Below are positions 1 to 7,605 of a DNA stretch of 64,000 nucleotides, one piece after another (the first letter of the stretch is position 1; every line of letters begins with the position of its first letter). The position numbers and the translations under genes were made by a program. Source of the DNA: Paracoccaceae bacterium. Lineage in GTDB: Bacteria; Pseudomonadota; Alphaproteobacteria; Rhodobacterales; Rhodobacteraceae. The DNA is taken from contig JANSYL010000002.1 in the NCBI GenBank assembly GCA_024742455.1, positions 62,001-126,000 of the forward strand. The letters are read 5' to 3'. The notes below the pieces were generated by a model. That model was not told the origin of the DNA. It did no database searches and was given only the letters and a program-made list of their open reading frames with translations.

Positions 1-43
1 GGCCCGATGCGCCCATCACGGCGATCCCGATGCTGTCTGCCAT
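1..43 (-). CDS. dapB: dapB N-terminus (partial): 4-hydroxy-tetrahydrodipicolinate reductase
   Basis: Only the first 14 codons are present, reading off the left edge. They translate as MADSIGIAVMGASG, a short lead into the first beta strand and glycine-rich turn of a Rossmann fold. This is how dapB products (NAD(P)H-dependent reductase of lysine/diaminopimelate synthesis) begin. AGGAGG sits 5 bases before the ATG, so the start is secure. The gene diverges from rbfA. With so few residues another Rossmann enzyme cannot be excluded; dapB is the best match by sequence. Confidence 0.55.
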   Translation of the reverse strand, partial: MADSIGIAVMGASG

Positions 44-150
44 ACCGTCCTCCTTGCATATCGCCCTCCTAGCCCAGCGCGGGCGGCGCGAAAAGGCGTC
101 GCTTGCGAGCGGCCCCGGCATCGCTTACCTGCCACGAACAGGAGATTTGC

Positions 151-564
151 ATGTCAAAGAACCGGCATCACGACGGCCCCGGGCCATCCCAACGCCAGCT
201 TCGCGTGGGCGAACTGATCCGCCGCAGCCTCGCGGAGGTGCTGGCGCGTGGCGATGTGCATGACCCAGACCTCAACGCGATGTCGATCACCGTGGGCGAG
301 GTGCGCACCTCGCCGGATCTCAAGATCGCGACGGTCTACGTCATGCCGCTTGGCGGTGGCGACAGGGCCGAGGCGATCCAGGCGCTCAAGCGCAACAAGG
401 GCGAGCTTCGGCGCGCCCTGATGAAGGACATCACGCTGAAATACGCGCCCGATCTGCGGTTCCTGGTCGATGAAACCTTCGACCGGATGGACGAGACCCG
501 GCGCATGTTCGACCAGGACGCGGTGCGCCGCGACCTCGAACGCGATGGGGAGGACGGCGAATGA
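151..564 (+). CDS. rbfA: RbfA, 30S ribosome-binding factor
   Basis: A protein of 137 residues with the single KH-type fold of RbfA. The [14 protein letters not shown] helix at residues 18-31 and the central [18 protein letters not shown] strand are typical. RbfA binds the free 30S subunit near the 5' end of 16S rRNA and helps late maturation and cold adaptation. An earlier in-frame ATG at 103 exists, but the ATG at 151 has GGAG 6 bases before it and gives the usual N-terminus. The stop overlaps the ATG of the next gene (ATGA), and truB follows, the usual rbfA-truB neighbourhood. Confidence 0.95.
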   Translation: MSKNRHHDGPGPSQRQLRVGELIRRSLAEVLARGDVHDPDLNAMSITVGEVRTSPDLKIATVYVMPLGGGDRAEAIQALKRNKGELRRALMKDITLKYAPDLRFLVDETFDRMDETRRMFDQDAVRRDLERDGEDGE

Positions 565-1301
565 TCCGCATTTTCGCCCTTCTGATTGCAGCGCTTGCCG
601 CGCCGATGGCCCAGGCCTGCGAACAGGTCGATTTCGACGGCGCGCCCTTCACCACCTGCCGGGTCGACCTGAGCGAGACCCGCGTGGCCCTGTTCCTGCG
701 CGATACGGAGGGAGAGGTTTACGGCTCCTTCGACCGGATCGAGGCCGCCCTTCCCGAAGGCCGGCGCCTCGGGCTCGCCATGAATGCCGGGATGTATCAT
801 TCCGACCGCCGCCCCGTGGGCCTCTATATCGAGGATGGCAAGGAAGAGATGCGCGTCATCACCTCGGACGGGCCGGGCAATTTCGGGCTGTTGCCGAACG
901 GGGTGTTGTGCCTGTCGGACGGGCACGCCTCCCTGATCGAAAGCCGCGCCTATGCCGCATCACCGCCCGATTGCACCCATGCCACGCAATCGGGGCCGAT
1001 GCTGGTGATCGACGGCGACCTGCATCCAAGGTTCATCCCCGGCGGCACCAGCCGCAATATCCGCAATGGCGTGGGCGTCGATGAAACCGGCACGGTCCTG
1101 CACCTCGTGATCTCAGACGCGCCGGTCAATTTCCACCATTTCGCCCGCTTTTTCCGCGACCATCTGGGCGTGCCGAATGCGCTCTATTTCGACGGTCGGG
1201 TGTCTCGGCTTTATGCGCCCGATATCGGGCGCGCCGATATCGGCCTGCCGCTCGGCCCGATCATCGGCACGGTGGTTGACGCGCCGGGGGCAGACGGCTA
1301 G
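561..1301 (+). CDS. Secreted phosphodiester-glycosidase-like protein (DUF2233/NAGPA family)
   Basis: A protein of 246 residues starting with a clear signal peptide ([19 protein letters not shown], then CEQVDF), so it is exported. The body shows family motifs: NAGMYH near residue 75, SGPMLVIDG near 142, and [12 protein letters not shown] near 155. The family includes N-acetylglucosamine-1-phosphodiester alpha-N-acetylglucosaminidase; the bacterial members are mostly uncharacterised and are thought to act on cell-wall or polysaccharide phosphodiesters. It is translationally coupled to rbfA by a 4-base overlap and lies 34 bp before truB, so it probably shares their transcript although no functional link is known. 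Confidence 0.8.
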   Translation: MIRIFALLIAALAAPMAQACEQVDFDGAPFTTCRVDLSETRVALFLRDTEGEVYGSFDRIEAALPEGRRLGLAMNAGMYHSDRRPVGLYIEDGKEEMRVITSDGPGNFGLLPNGVLCLSDGHASLIESRAYAASPPDCTHATQSGPMLVIDGDLHPRFIPGGTSRNIRNGVGVDETGTVLHLVISDAPVNFHHFARFFRDHLGVPNALYFDGRVSRLYAPDIGRADIGLPLGPIIGTVVDAPGADG

Positions 1302-1335
1302 GCGCAGGCCCCGTTTCCGACAAGGGGGAAGGTCC

Positions 1336-2241
1336 ATGGCGCGGCGCAAGAAGGGCCGGGATATCTCGGGCTGGCTGGTGATCGACAAACCCGCCGGTGT
1401 CACCTCGACCACTGTGGTCAACCGCGTCCGGCGCGCCTTCGACGCGAAGAAGGCGGGCCATGCCGGCACGCTCGACCCCGATGCCAAGGGCATCCTTCCG
1501 GTGGCCTTCGGCGAGGCAACGAAAACCATTCCCTACCTCGAACCCGCGCTGAAAGCCTATGACTTCACGATGCGGTTCGGGGCGGCCACCGACAGCGATG
1601 ATGCCTCGGGCGCGGTGATCGAAACCCGTGACGCAAGGCCCACCGATGATGCGATCCGCGCGGCCCTGCCTGCCTTCACCGGCGATATCGAACAGGTGCC
1701 GCCCCGCGTCTCGGCGGTGAAACTTGATGGCGCGCGCGCCTATGATCTGGCGCGCGAAGGGGCCGCGTTCGAGCTGAAATCCCGTCCCCTCTACGTGGAT
1801 GAACTGACGCTCACCGACCGCCCCGATGCCGACCATGCCCGCCTGATGTTCGTCTGCGGCTCGGGCGGCTATGTCCGGTCCATCGCCCGCGACCTGGGCG
1901 ACGTGCTGGGCTGCCTCGGCCATGTCACCAGCCTCCGACGCAGCTGGGTGGGACCGTTTGACGAGGACCATGCCGTGACGCTGGAAACCGTGGAACAGGC
2001 GACCGGCACGGACGCGCTGGACGCCCTTCTGCGCCCCGTCGCGATGGGCCTTTTCGACCTGCCCGAGCTCAAGACCACCGCTGAAGGCGCGGCACGGATG
2101 AAGAACGGGCAGGCGGGCGATGTGCTGCCGGGGGGGGCGGATTACGGCGACCTCGCCTGGGCCTCGTTCAACGGGCAGCCGGTGGCGGTCGGCCGGGCGC
2201 GGGGGGGCACACTGCAGCCCGAGCGCGTGTTCAACCTGTGA
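1336..2241 (+). CDS. truB: TruB, tRNA pseudouridine-55 synthase
   Basis: A 301-residue enzyme that makes pseudouridine 55 in the T-loop of tRNA. The catalytic motif [12 protein letters not shown] is at residues 41-52, with the nucleophilic Asp at 47. [12 protein letters not shown] near the N-terminus and [13 protein letters not shown] in the middle are family signatures. The ATG at 1336 follows GGGGGAAGG, while the open frame further upstream overlaps the secreted protein gene and is not family sequence. The stop overlaps the GTG of the next gene. Confidence 0.96.
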   Translation: MARRKKGRDISGWLVIDKPAGVTSTTVVNRVRRAFDAKKAGHAGTLDPDAKGILPVAFGEATKTIPYLEPALKAYDFTMRFGAATDSDDASGAVIETRDARPTDDAIRAALPAFTGDIEQVPPRVSAVKLDGARAYDLAREGAAFELKSRPLYVDELTLTDRPDADHARLMFVCGSGGYVRSIARDLGDVLGCLGHVTSLRRSWVGPFDEDHAVTLETVEQATGTDALDALLRPVAMGLFDLPELKTTAEGAARMKNGQAGDVLPGGADYGDLAWASFNGQPVAVGRARGGTLQPERVFNL

Positions 2242-2750
2242 TTACCCGTACCCATCAAAAGGGCGACGCGGCCAGCATCGCGGAATATTCCGAATGCGAA
2301 ACCTACCGCTATACCCTCACACGGGTCTGGGATGCAGACGGGCGGCGGGCGCTGTTCATCATGCTCAACCCCTCCACCGCGACCGAGTTGCAGAACGACC
2401 CGACGGTCGAACGCTGCGAACGCAGGGCGCGGACACTCGGGTTCGGCGCCTTCCGCGTCCTCAACATCTTCGCCTATCGCGCCACCGACCCGCGCGACAT
2501 GCGCGCCGCCCGCGATCCGATAGGCCCCGACAATGACGCCGCGATCCTCGGCAGCCTGCCCTGGGCAGATCAGGTGATCTGCGCCTGGGGCACCCATGGC
2601 GCGCATCTGGGGCGCGGCCCGGCGGTGGCGGCCCTGCTGCGCGGCGCGGAAATCCCTCTGTTTCACCTGGGCCTGTCGAAGGACGGCCACCCGAAGCACC
2701 CGCTCTATATCGGCTACCGGGTCCGGCCCCTGCCCTGGACCGCCGATTGA
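2238..2750 (+). CDS. DUF1643 domain protein
   Basis: A 170-residue cytoplasmic protein that starts with GTG inside the truB stop (GTGA). It matches the DUF1643 family: [13 protein letters not shown] near residue 36, [29 protein letters not shown], and the end motif KHPLYI. The biochemical function is not established. Members are found in phages and bacteria and resemble small nucleotide- or nucleic-acid-processing proteins, but that is inference. Coupling to truB suggests co-expression. The reading frame is intact and of normal family length. Confidence 0.85.
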   Translation: MITRTHQKGDAASIAEYSECETYRYTLTRVWDADGRRALFIMLNPSTATELQNDPTVERCERRARTLGFGAFRVLNIFAYRATDPRDMRAARDPIGPDNDAAILGSLPWADQVICAWGTHGAHLGRGPAVAALLRGAEIPLFHLGLSKDGHPKHPLYIGYRVRPLPWTAD

Positions 2751-2799
2751 CGCCCCCGGCCCGGCGCGGCAGGCTGCGGCGCAAAGCGGAGGGGGCACC

Positions 2800-3690
2800 A
2801 TGCCGATCGAGGGGTTTCAGTCATCAAGGATCGACACCGGCGAGGTAACGCTTGCGGTGCAGCGCGGGGGGGCAGGCGTGCCGCTGGTGCTGCTGCACGG
2901 GTTCCCGCAAACTCACATGACGTGGAAAAAGATCGCGCCGGAGCTTGCGCGGGATTTCGACGTCATCATCCCCGACCTGCGTGGCTACGGCGGCAGCGAC
3001 GCACCCGAGGCCGCCCCCGACCACAGCACCTATTCCAAACGCCGCATGGCGAAGGACATCGTCGGCCTGCTCGAAGCGCTCGGCATCGACCGGGCGCATG
3101 TGCTGGGCCATGACAGGGGCGCGCGCGTGGCCTATCGTTTCGCGCTCGACCATCCGGACCGGATCAACCGGCTGGGCATCATCGAGGTGGTGCCCACGGG
3201 GGATTTCTGGGCCGCCTGGGGTGCCGATCTGGCGCTCAAGGCCTATCACTGGACCTTTCTCGCCCAACCCGCACCGCTGCCGGAACGGATGATCGCGGCA
3301 GACGGACCCGGCTATATCGACTGGACACTGGCAAGCTGGACCCATTCCCGGGACCTGTCGCCTTTCAGCGCCGACGCCCTCGACAGCTACCGTGCCATGG
3401 GGGCCGATCCGGCGCGGGTGGCGGCGATGTGCAATGATTACCGATCCGGCGCATTCTACGACCGCGCACTGGATGAGGCCGACCGCGCCGCCGGTCGCCG
3501 GATCGCAGCACCCTTGCGCTTTGTCTGGGCGAAGGGCGGGTTCCCGTCGCAAAGCGGCGACCCGCTGGGCGCGTGGCGACAATGGGCACCGGATGTGACG
3601 GGCGTCGAGATCGCCGACTGCGGCCATTTCGCGATGGAGGAACAGCCTCAGGCGGTGCTAGACGCGGTCCGTCCGCATTTCCTGGGCTGA
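2800..3690 (+). CDS. Alpha/beta hydrolase, fluoroacetate/haloacetate-dehalogenase type
   Basis: A protein of 296 residues with an alpha/beta-hydrolase fold. LLHGFPQTHMTW supplies the oxyanion loop, PDLRGYGGSD follows, and the nucleophile elbow is GHDRGARVAYR with Asp105. This Asp replaces the Ser of esterases and is diagnostic of dehalogenases and epoxide hydrolases. YHWTFLAQPAPLPE supplies the His-Trp pair that binds halide in the fluoroacetate dehalogenase of Rhodopseudomonas palustris, and the general-base His is near 276 (DCGHF). Similarity to that enzyme runs the whole length, so hydrolysis of a 2-haloacid to a hydroxy acid is likely. The substrate is untested. GGAGGGGG precedes the ATG. 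Confidence 0.8.
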   Translation: MPIEGFQSSRIDTGEVTLAVQRGGAGVPLVLLHGFPQTHMTWKKIAPELARDFDVIIPDLRGYGGSDAPEAAPDHSTYSKRRMAKDIVGLLEALGIDRAHVLGHDRGARVAYRFALDHPDRINRLGIIEVVPTGDFWAAWGADLALKAYHWTFLAQPAPLPERMIAADGPGYIDWTLASWTHSRDLSPFSADALDSYRAMGADPARVAAMCNDYRSGAFYDRALDEADRAAGRRIAAPLRFVWAKGGFPSQSGDPLGAWRQWAPDVTGVEIADCGHFAMEEQPQAVLDAVRPHFLG

Positions 3691-3700
3691 GCGCGGCAGA

Positions 3701-5191
3701 TCATGCCAGGGCCACGGCGCCGCTTCCGATGGCGCGCAGCACCACCTGGTCGGCGGTCAGGCCCTCGGCCCCTGCCACATGCAGGATCACCTGCCCGTCC
3801 AGCAGGATATCCGCCCCGCTGCCGTCACCGGCCGCCGCGATCGTGATCTCGGGGTCGGGGGTCAGATCGGGGTCATACATCACCTCGATCACGTCCTCGG
3901 TCGGGTCGAAATCATTCACCGTTCCCGCAACCTCGGCGTTTTCGATCACCTGACCGGCGATGAAGGTATCGGCCCCGTCACCCCCCGTGGCCAAGTCGCC
4001 CAGCCCCAGAACCAGCGTATCGTTGCCATCGCCGCCTGTCAGGGTGTCACCACCATCGGTGTCGAAGGATGCCCCATCCGAGAAACTGCCATCCAGAATG
4101 TCGTCGCCGGCGCCGCCATCCATCTGGTCGGCCCCGAACCCGCCTTGCAGGATATCGTCGCCTTCCCCGCCCAGCAGCGTGTCATCCCCGTCATTGCCGA
4201 ACAGGACATCGTCGCCCGCCCCGCCGGACAGGCTGTCGGCCCCGTCACCGCCGGACAGGAAATCGGCACCGCCGCCGCCCTCCAGCGTATCATCGCCGGT
4301 ATCGCCATGGATCTCGTCGGCCCCGCCAAGACCCGAAAGGCTGTCATCGCCCTCGTCACCCCAGATCGCGTCAGTGCCCTGGGTGCCCGCGATGGCATCA
4401 CCGTTCGGCCCGCCGGTCAGCGCGTCATGCCCGCCCTCACCGAAAACCGGATCAATGGCGCTGCGCACGTCCAGCATGTCCTGCGGGCTGCCGCCATTCA
4501 GCATCTCCGCGCCGTCATAGTCATGGTCATCGGCCCAATCCTCGTCCGGGTCAGGCTCGACCATGCGCACCACCACGTCCTCGGGCGACATCTCGGTCAC
4601 GTCTTCCAGCACGCAGACCGGCACGCCATCTGCGATCACGTAGACGCATCCGGCCTCGGGGTCGGGGTCGAAGCTGATTTCGGGGGCTTCCTCCTCGCTG
4701 CCGGTGAAATCCAGCATCAGCTGGTCGAGACCGGGCTCGAAATCCATCACGCAGGCGATCGGGTCACCCGTTTCCAGAAGCGCCGTTTCGGTGACTTGGA
4801 AGACATCCGCCCCCTCGCCCCCGATGCCGACATCGCCCTCGCCGAGCACGAGGTGATCCTCGCCCTCACCGCCGTCCAGTGTGTCGTGCCCGTCCCCGCC
4901 ATCCAGCCAGTCGTCGCCCTCATCGCCCTTCAGGTGATCGTCGCCACCGCCGCCTGAAACCGTGTCATCGCCTTCGCGCGCGGCGATCTGGTCGTCGTCC
5001 TCGCTACCGAACAGCAGGTCGGCGATCGAGCTGGCCCCGGCTTCGCCCTCGCCCGCCTCTCCGGACAGATCGGCATCGTCGCGGACCCCTTCGGGACCCG
5101 CGTCGGTGTCCTCTTCCTCGCTCTGGGAAACCATCCCATCGGCAAGAAAGCCCACCATGAGCAGTGCGATGATCCCGCCGGCGGCTAGCAT
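3701..5191 (-). CDS. RTX (hemolysin-type calcium-binding repeat) protein with N-terminal membrane segment
   Basis: A very acidic protein of 496 residues. Residues 1-20 (MLAAGGIIALLMVGFLADGM) form a membrane segment or signal anchor, followed by an acidic linker. Two blocks of GGxGxDxL nonapeptides follow, one short (about residues 60-105) and one long (about 255-385). Each block is closed by the same module, a GDxxxGGxGADxF strand then a DFxPxxD strand, so the protein is an internal duplication. Such repeats fold as parallel beta rolls on calcium. The ATG at 5191 has AAAGGAACG before it; a longer frame to 5248 is less likely. Function is unknown, and no type I secretion genes are nearby. Confidence 0.85.
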   Translation of the reverse strand: MLAAGGIIALLMVGFLADGMVSQSEEEDTDAGPEGVRDDADLSGEAGEGEAGASSIADLLFGSEDDDQIAAREGDDTVSGGGGDDHLKGDEGDDWLDGGDGHDTLDGGEGEDHLVLGEGDVGIGGEGADVFQVTETALLETGDPIACVMDFEPGLDQLMLDFTGSEEEAPEISFDPDPEAGCVYVIADGVPVCVLEDVTEMSPEDVVVRMVEPDPDEDWADDHDYDGAEMLNGGSPQDMLDVRSAIDPVFGEGGHDALTGGPNGDAIAGTQGTDAIWGDEGDDSLSGLGGADEIHGDTGDDTLEGGGGADFLSGGDGADSLSGGAGDDVLFGNDGDDTLLGGEGDDILQGGFGADQMDGGAGDDILDGSFSDGASFDTDGGDTLTGGDGNDTLVLGLGDLATGGDGADTFIAGQVIENAEVAGTVNDFDPTEDVIEVMYDPDLTPDPEITIAAAGDGSGADILLDGQVILHVAGAEGLTADQVVLRAIGSGAVALA

Positions 5192-5565
5192 CTTCTCGTT
5201 CCTTTCGTGACGGTCGCAGCGATGGGTGCCTTTCGCACCGTTCATCATCGCCTTCTGCGATACGCCACGCGTGGCTTAGGGTTTCGTGATCGATCGCCCC
5301 ATTTCCGGACCCTGATCGACCGCCCGCGCGAATCTGCCGACAGATTGTGCGCAAAACATGGCACAAAGCCGGTCAACGGCGGTTAACACAGGTCGAATTG
5401 GCCTTGATTTGAAGAGAAAATTCTCCCTTACGGCGCCTCGGCCACAGCGCGGGCCCAGTTTGCCCTTCCCAAGGCGGCTGACCCGATGTATGCGCCGAGC
5501 TTTCGCAAGGGCCTTGCTGGACGACATCCCGGCTTGCGCCGTCATTCAAGCCACAGGAGGCCCCG
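5192..5565. other. Divergent intergenic region between the RTX gene and rpsO
   Basis: No convincing gene is present. A perfect 12-bp palindrome (GCCACGCGTGGC, 5264-5275) lies 73 bp upstream of the RTX start, and a shorter inverted repeat (GGTGC/GCACC, 5225-5239) sits in the likely RTX leader. Both are candidate operator or leader structures. An AT-rich patch at about 5383-5428 is the best place for an rpsO promoter, but I could not fix its -35 and -10 boxes. Confidence 0.35.
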
Positions 5566-5835
5566 ATGTCGATTACGCCAGAAGAAAAGACCCGCCTGAT
5601 GGGCGAATACGCGACCAAACCCGGCGACACCGGGTCGCCCGAGGTGCAGGTCGCGATCCTGACCAGCCGGATCGCCACCCTGACCGAACATTTCAAGACC
5701 CACGCCAAGGACAACCACTCCCGCCGTGGTCTGCTGATGATGGTGGCGCAGCGTCGCAAGCTGCTCGACTACCTCAAGGCCAAGGATGAAGGCCGGTATA
5801 CCGACCTGATCGGTCGCCTGGGCATCCGCCGCTAA
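5566..5835 (+). CDS. rpsO: 30S ribosomal protein S15
   Basis: An 89-residue protein with the full S15 pattern: [55 protein letters not shown] and the C-terminal IGRLGIRR. It binds 16S rRNA helices 20-22 early in 30S assembly. AGGAGG precedes the ATG by 5 bases. In related genomes rpsO is normally followed directly by pnp; here an oppositely oriented gene pair lies between them. Confidence 0.98.
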   Translation: MSITPEEKTRLMGEYATKPGDTGSPEVQVAILTSRIATLTEHFKTHAKDNHSRRGLLMMVAQRRKLLDYLKAKDEGRYTDLIGRLGIRR

Positions 5836-5857
5836 GGCCGCGCCCGGCCCGCAATTG

Positions 5858-5886
5858 AAACGCCCGGCCATTCGGACCGGGCGTTT
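5858..5886. terminator. Bidirectional rho-independent terminator between rpsO and sbtB
   Basis: AAACGCCCGG and CCGGGCGTTT pair perfectly over 10 bp with a 9-base loop. T-rich tails on both strands suit the two convergent genes that end on either side. Confidence 0.85.
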
Positions 5887-5893
5887 TCTGGTT

Positions 5894-6211
5894 TCAGACG
5901 TGGAACTTGTGCGGCCTCAGGATTTCCACCGGCTCGACATAGGCGATGCCGGAATAGTTCTGGAAATAGGTCTCGGCCACCGTGTTCAGGATGCGCTCGG
6001 CCATATTGTGATCGGACACCACCACCTCGATCTTGACGTTGGCCATCACCCCGCTCAGCCCCGCATTGCGGGCCCGGCGCTTGCCCCGGCTGCCTTTGCC
6101 GCCGGCATCGACATAGGTGTAACCGGTCGCGCCGCCCTCCTCCAGCAACGCCGCCACGCCATCCAGAATGCTGCGTTCGGTGATGATCACCAGTTTGGTT
6201 GCGGTATGCAT
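5894..6211 (-). CDS. PII-like regulator of the SbtB type
   Basis: A 105-residue protein with a PII-like ferredoxin fold: ATKLVIITERSILDGVAALL at the start and VVVSDHNMAERILNTVAETYF in the second half. The T-loop region is short and basic (GGKGSRGKRR) and lacks the uridylylated Tyr region of GlnB/GlnK. It also lacks the C-terminal Cys loop seen in some cyanobacterial SbtB proteins. It lies 40 bp downstream of an SbtA-family transporter gene on the same strand. By analogy with cyanobacteria it probably binds adenine nucleotides and gates that transporter; this role is inferred from pairing, not shown by the sequence. Confidence 0.78.
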   Translation of the reverse strand: MHTATKLVIITERSILDGVAALLEEGGATGYTYVDAGGKGSRGKRRARNAGLSGVMANVKIEVVVSDHNMAERILNTVAETYFQNYSGIAYVEPVEILRPHKFHV

Positions 6212-6251
6212 CTGATTGCCCTTTCCTGCGATGATGTCACGCCTGCCCGGG

Positions 6252-7304
6252 TCATGTCCCGATCAACGCATTCGCCAGTGTGATCCAGATCGGAATGGAC
6301 AGGATCGCGATTGGCGTGCCGAGCCCTGTCGAGGTGCCCACATAGGCCGATGGATTTGCCTCGGGCAACGCGCCGCGCAAGGTCGGCGGTCCCGAAATGT
6401 CCGAACTCGACGACGCCATTACCGCAAGCAACACGACGCCGCCTGCCGAGAACCCGGTCATCTGGTGAATGACCAGACCCGCCGCAAAGCCCAGCGCCCC
6501 ATGCACCAGCGGGGCCAGCAGACCATAGGCGACATAGGCATGCGCCACCCGGCGCAGCTCGGACAGGCGCGACCATGCCTCCATCCCCATGATCAGCATC
6601 AGCACCGACAAAAGCCCCCGGAACAGCGGATCATAGAAGCTGTCGAACACGCTGTCGGGCCGGGCGAAGATACCCAGCGCCAGCCCCAAAAGCAGCGCCG
6701 AGATCGCCGCCGATTGAAAGGTTTCCTTCAGGATGCCGCGCAGCATCGGCCAATCGACACCGGACCGTCCGCCGCCCAGCGCGATCGCGCCGCCGCCGTC
6801 CACTTGCGCCTGGGCCGCCTTGCGCTCGGCGCTCATCCGCGCCAGCACGATGGCGGTGACCAGCGCCGCGATATCCATGAACGGATACAGCGCCCCGATG
6901 AAACCTTCATAGGCGATGCCTTCCTCGTCCAGCACCGCCATGCCGGCCGCGAGGGTTGAGGCCGACACCGCCCCGAACAGGCCCGCCGTGGCCATCCCGT
7001 CCATCGTCGACACGCCCTTCAGCCGCGCCAGGCTCTGCGATCCGATCAGCACGATCGCGATCCCGATCAGGGCCGCGGCGATGGCAGGCACCGCCAGTTC
7101 GACCAGGTCGGCCTCGCGCACCGAAATGCCCGCACCCAGACCCACGCGCAGCAACAGCAGCAGGACGATGAACTTGTAGACCGGCTCGGGCACCTCAAGT
7201 TTTGATCCCAGCGCCGCCAGCAGCATGCCGCCGATCAGGAAGGCCAGGGTGGGCTTTTGCATCTGGGCCAACAGGCTCGATGCGATCTCGATCACGATCT
7301 CCAT
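6252..7304 (-). CDS. SbtA-family sodium-dependent bicarbonate transporter
   Basis: A 350-residue integral membrane protein with about ten hydrophobic segments arranged as two similar halves. Family sequence is clear: KPTLAFLIGGMLLAALGSKL in the first helix, FIVLLLLLRVGLGAGIS, GLFGAVSASTLAAGM and GALYPFMDIAALV. Cyanobacterial SbtA is a Na+/HCO3- symporter; proteobacterial homologues are annotated the same way without much testing. The ATG at 7304 follows GAGGGAG and begins the first helix neatly. It is the first gene of a two-gene operon with the PII-like gene downstream. Bicarbonate supply for anaplerosis or carboxylation is the likely use. Confidence 0.82.
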   Translation of the reverse strand: MEIVIEIASSLLAQMQKPTLAFLIGGMLLAALGSKLEVPEPVYKFIVLLLLLRVGLGAGISVREADLVELAVPAIAAALIGIAIVLIGSQSLARLKGVSTMDGMATAGLFGAVSASTLAAGMAVLDEEGIAYEGFIGALYPFMDIAALVTAIVLARMSAERKAAQAQVDGGGAIALGGGRSGVDWPMLRGILKETFQSAAISALLLGLALGIFARPDSVFDSFYDPLFRGLLSVLMLIMGMEAWSRLSELRRVAHAYVAYGLLAPLVHGALGFAAGLVIHQMTGFSAGGVVLLAVMASSSSDISGPPTLRGALPEANPSAYVGTSTGLGTPIAILSIPIWITLANALIGT

Positions 7305-7364
7305 GGTCGCGTGCTCCCTCGGTTTAACCTGGCGGGGATGTAGCGGAGGCAAGGGTTGAGATAA

Positions 7365-7370
7365 ATTATA
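7365..7370 (-). promoter_or_regulatory. Likely -10 element of the sbtA promoter
   Basis: On the minus strand this reads TATAAT, a perfect consensus -10, about 60 bases upstream of the sbtA start in an AT-rich island of about 45 bp. The hexamer at -35 spacing (ACAGAA) is poor, so an activator may be needed. The call rests on the -10 box alone. Confidence 0.4.
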
Positions 7371-7498
7371 ACATTTCTGAGTTTTCGTTCTGTTTTATAG
7401 ATGGGCGGCAACCGGCGCGTCCTGCCGCACCCCGCGCCAAGCCGCTTTCCAAGTGCCCGATCCTGCGCTACACGCGCGACATCTGAGACGGAACGCAT

Positions 7499-7580
7499 CG
7501 ACCCCGGCGTTCAGCATAGGAACAGGGGTCGGCGGCAATGGGGCCGCCATTGACACAGGGCAGACCCGGCAGGGGCCGGG
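7499..7580 (+). promoter_or_regulatory. Structured 5' leader of pnp (three hairpins)
   Basis: Three perfect stems lie one after another just upstream of pnp. They are CGACCCC/GGGGTCG (7499-7531), GGCGGC/GCCGCC (7531-7548) and CCCGGC/GCCGGG with a 4-base loop (7565-7580). In enterobacteria the pnp leader folds into hairpins that RNase III cuts, after which PNPase represses its own mRNA. A similar autoregulatory leader is plausible here, but neither cleavage sites nor conservation can be judged from one sequence. Confidence 0.5.
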
Positions 7581-7605
7581 AGAGCTGCCCGATAGGAAAC
7601 GATAG

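Noticed and set aside
4060-4440. Short regular DNA repeats that could suggest a CRISPR array
   Set aside because: They are in-frame 27-base units encoding RTX nonapeptides, degenerate in sequence and with no spacers.
3779-4957. Plus-strand frame of 392 codons with repeated segments
   Set aside because: The repeats mirror the RTX repeats of the minus-strand gene and are not an independent protein.
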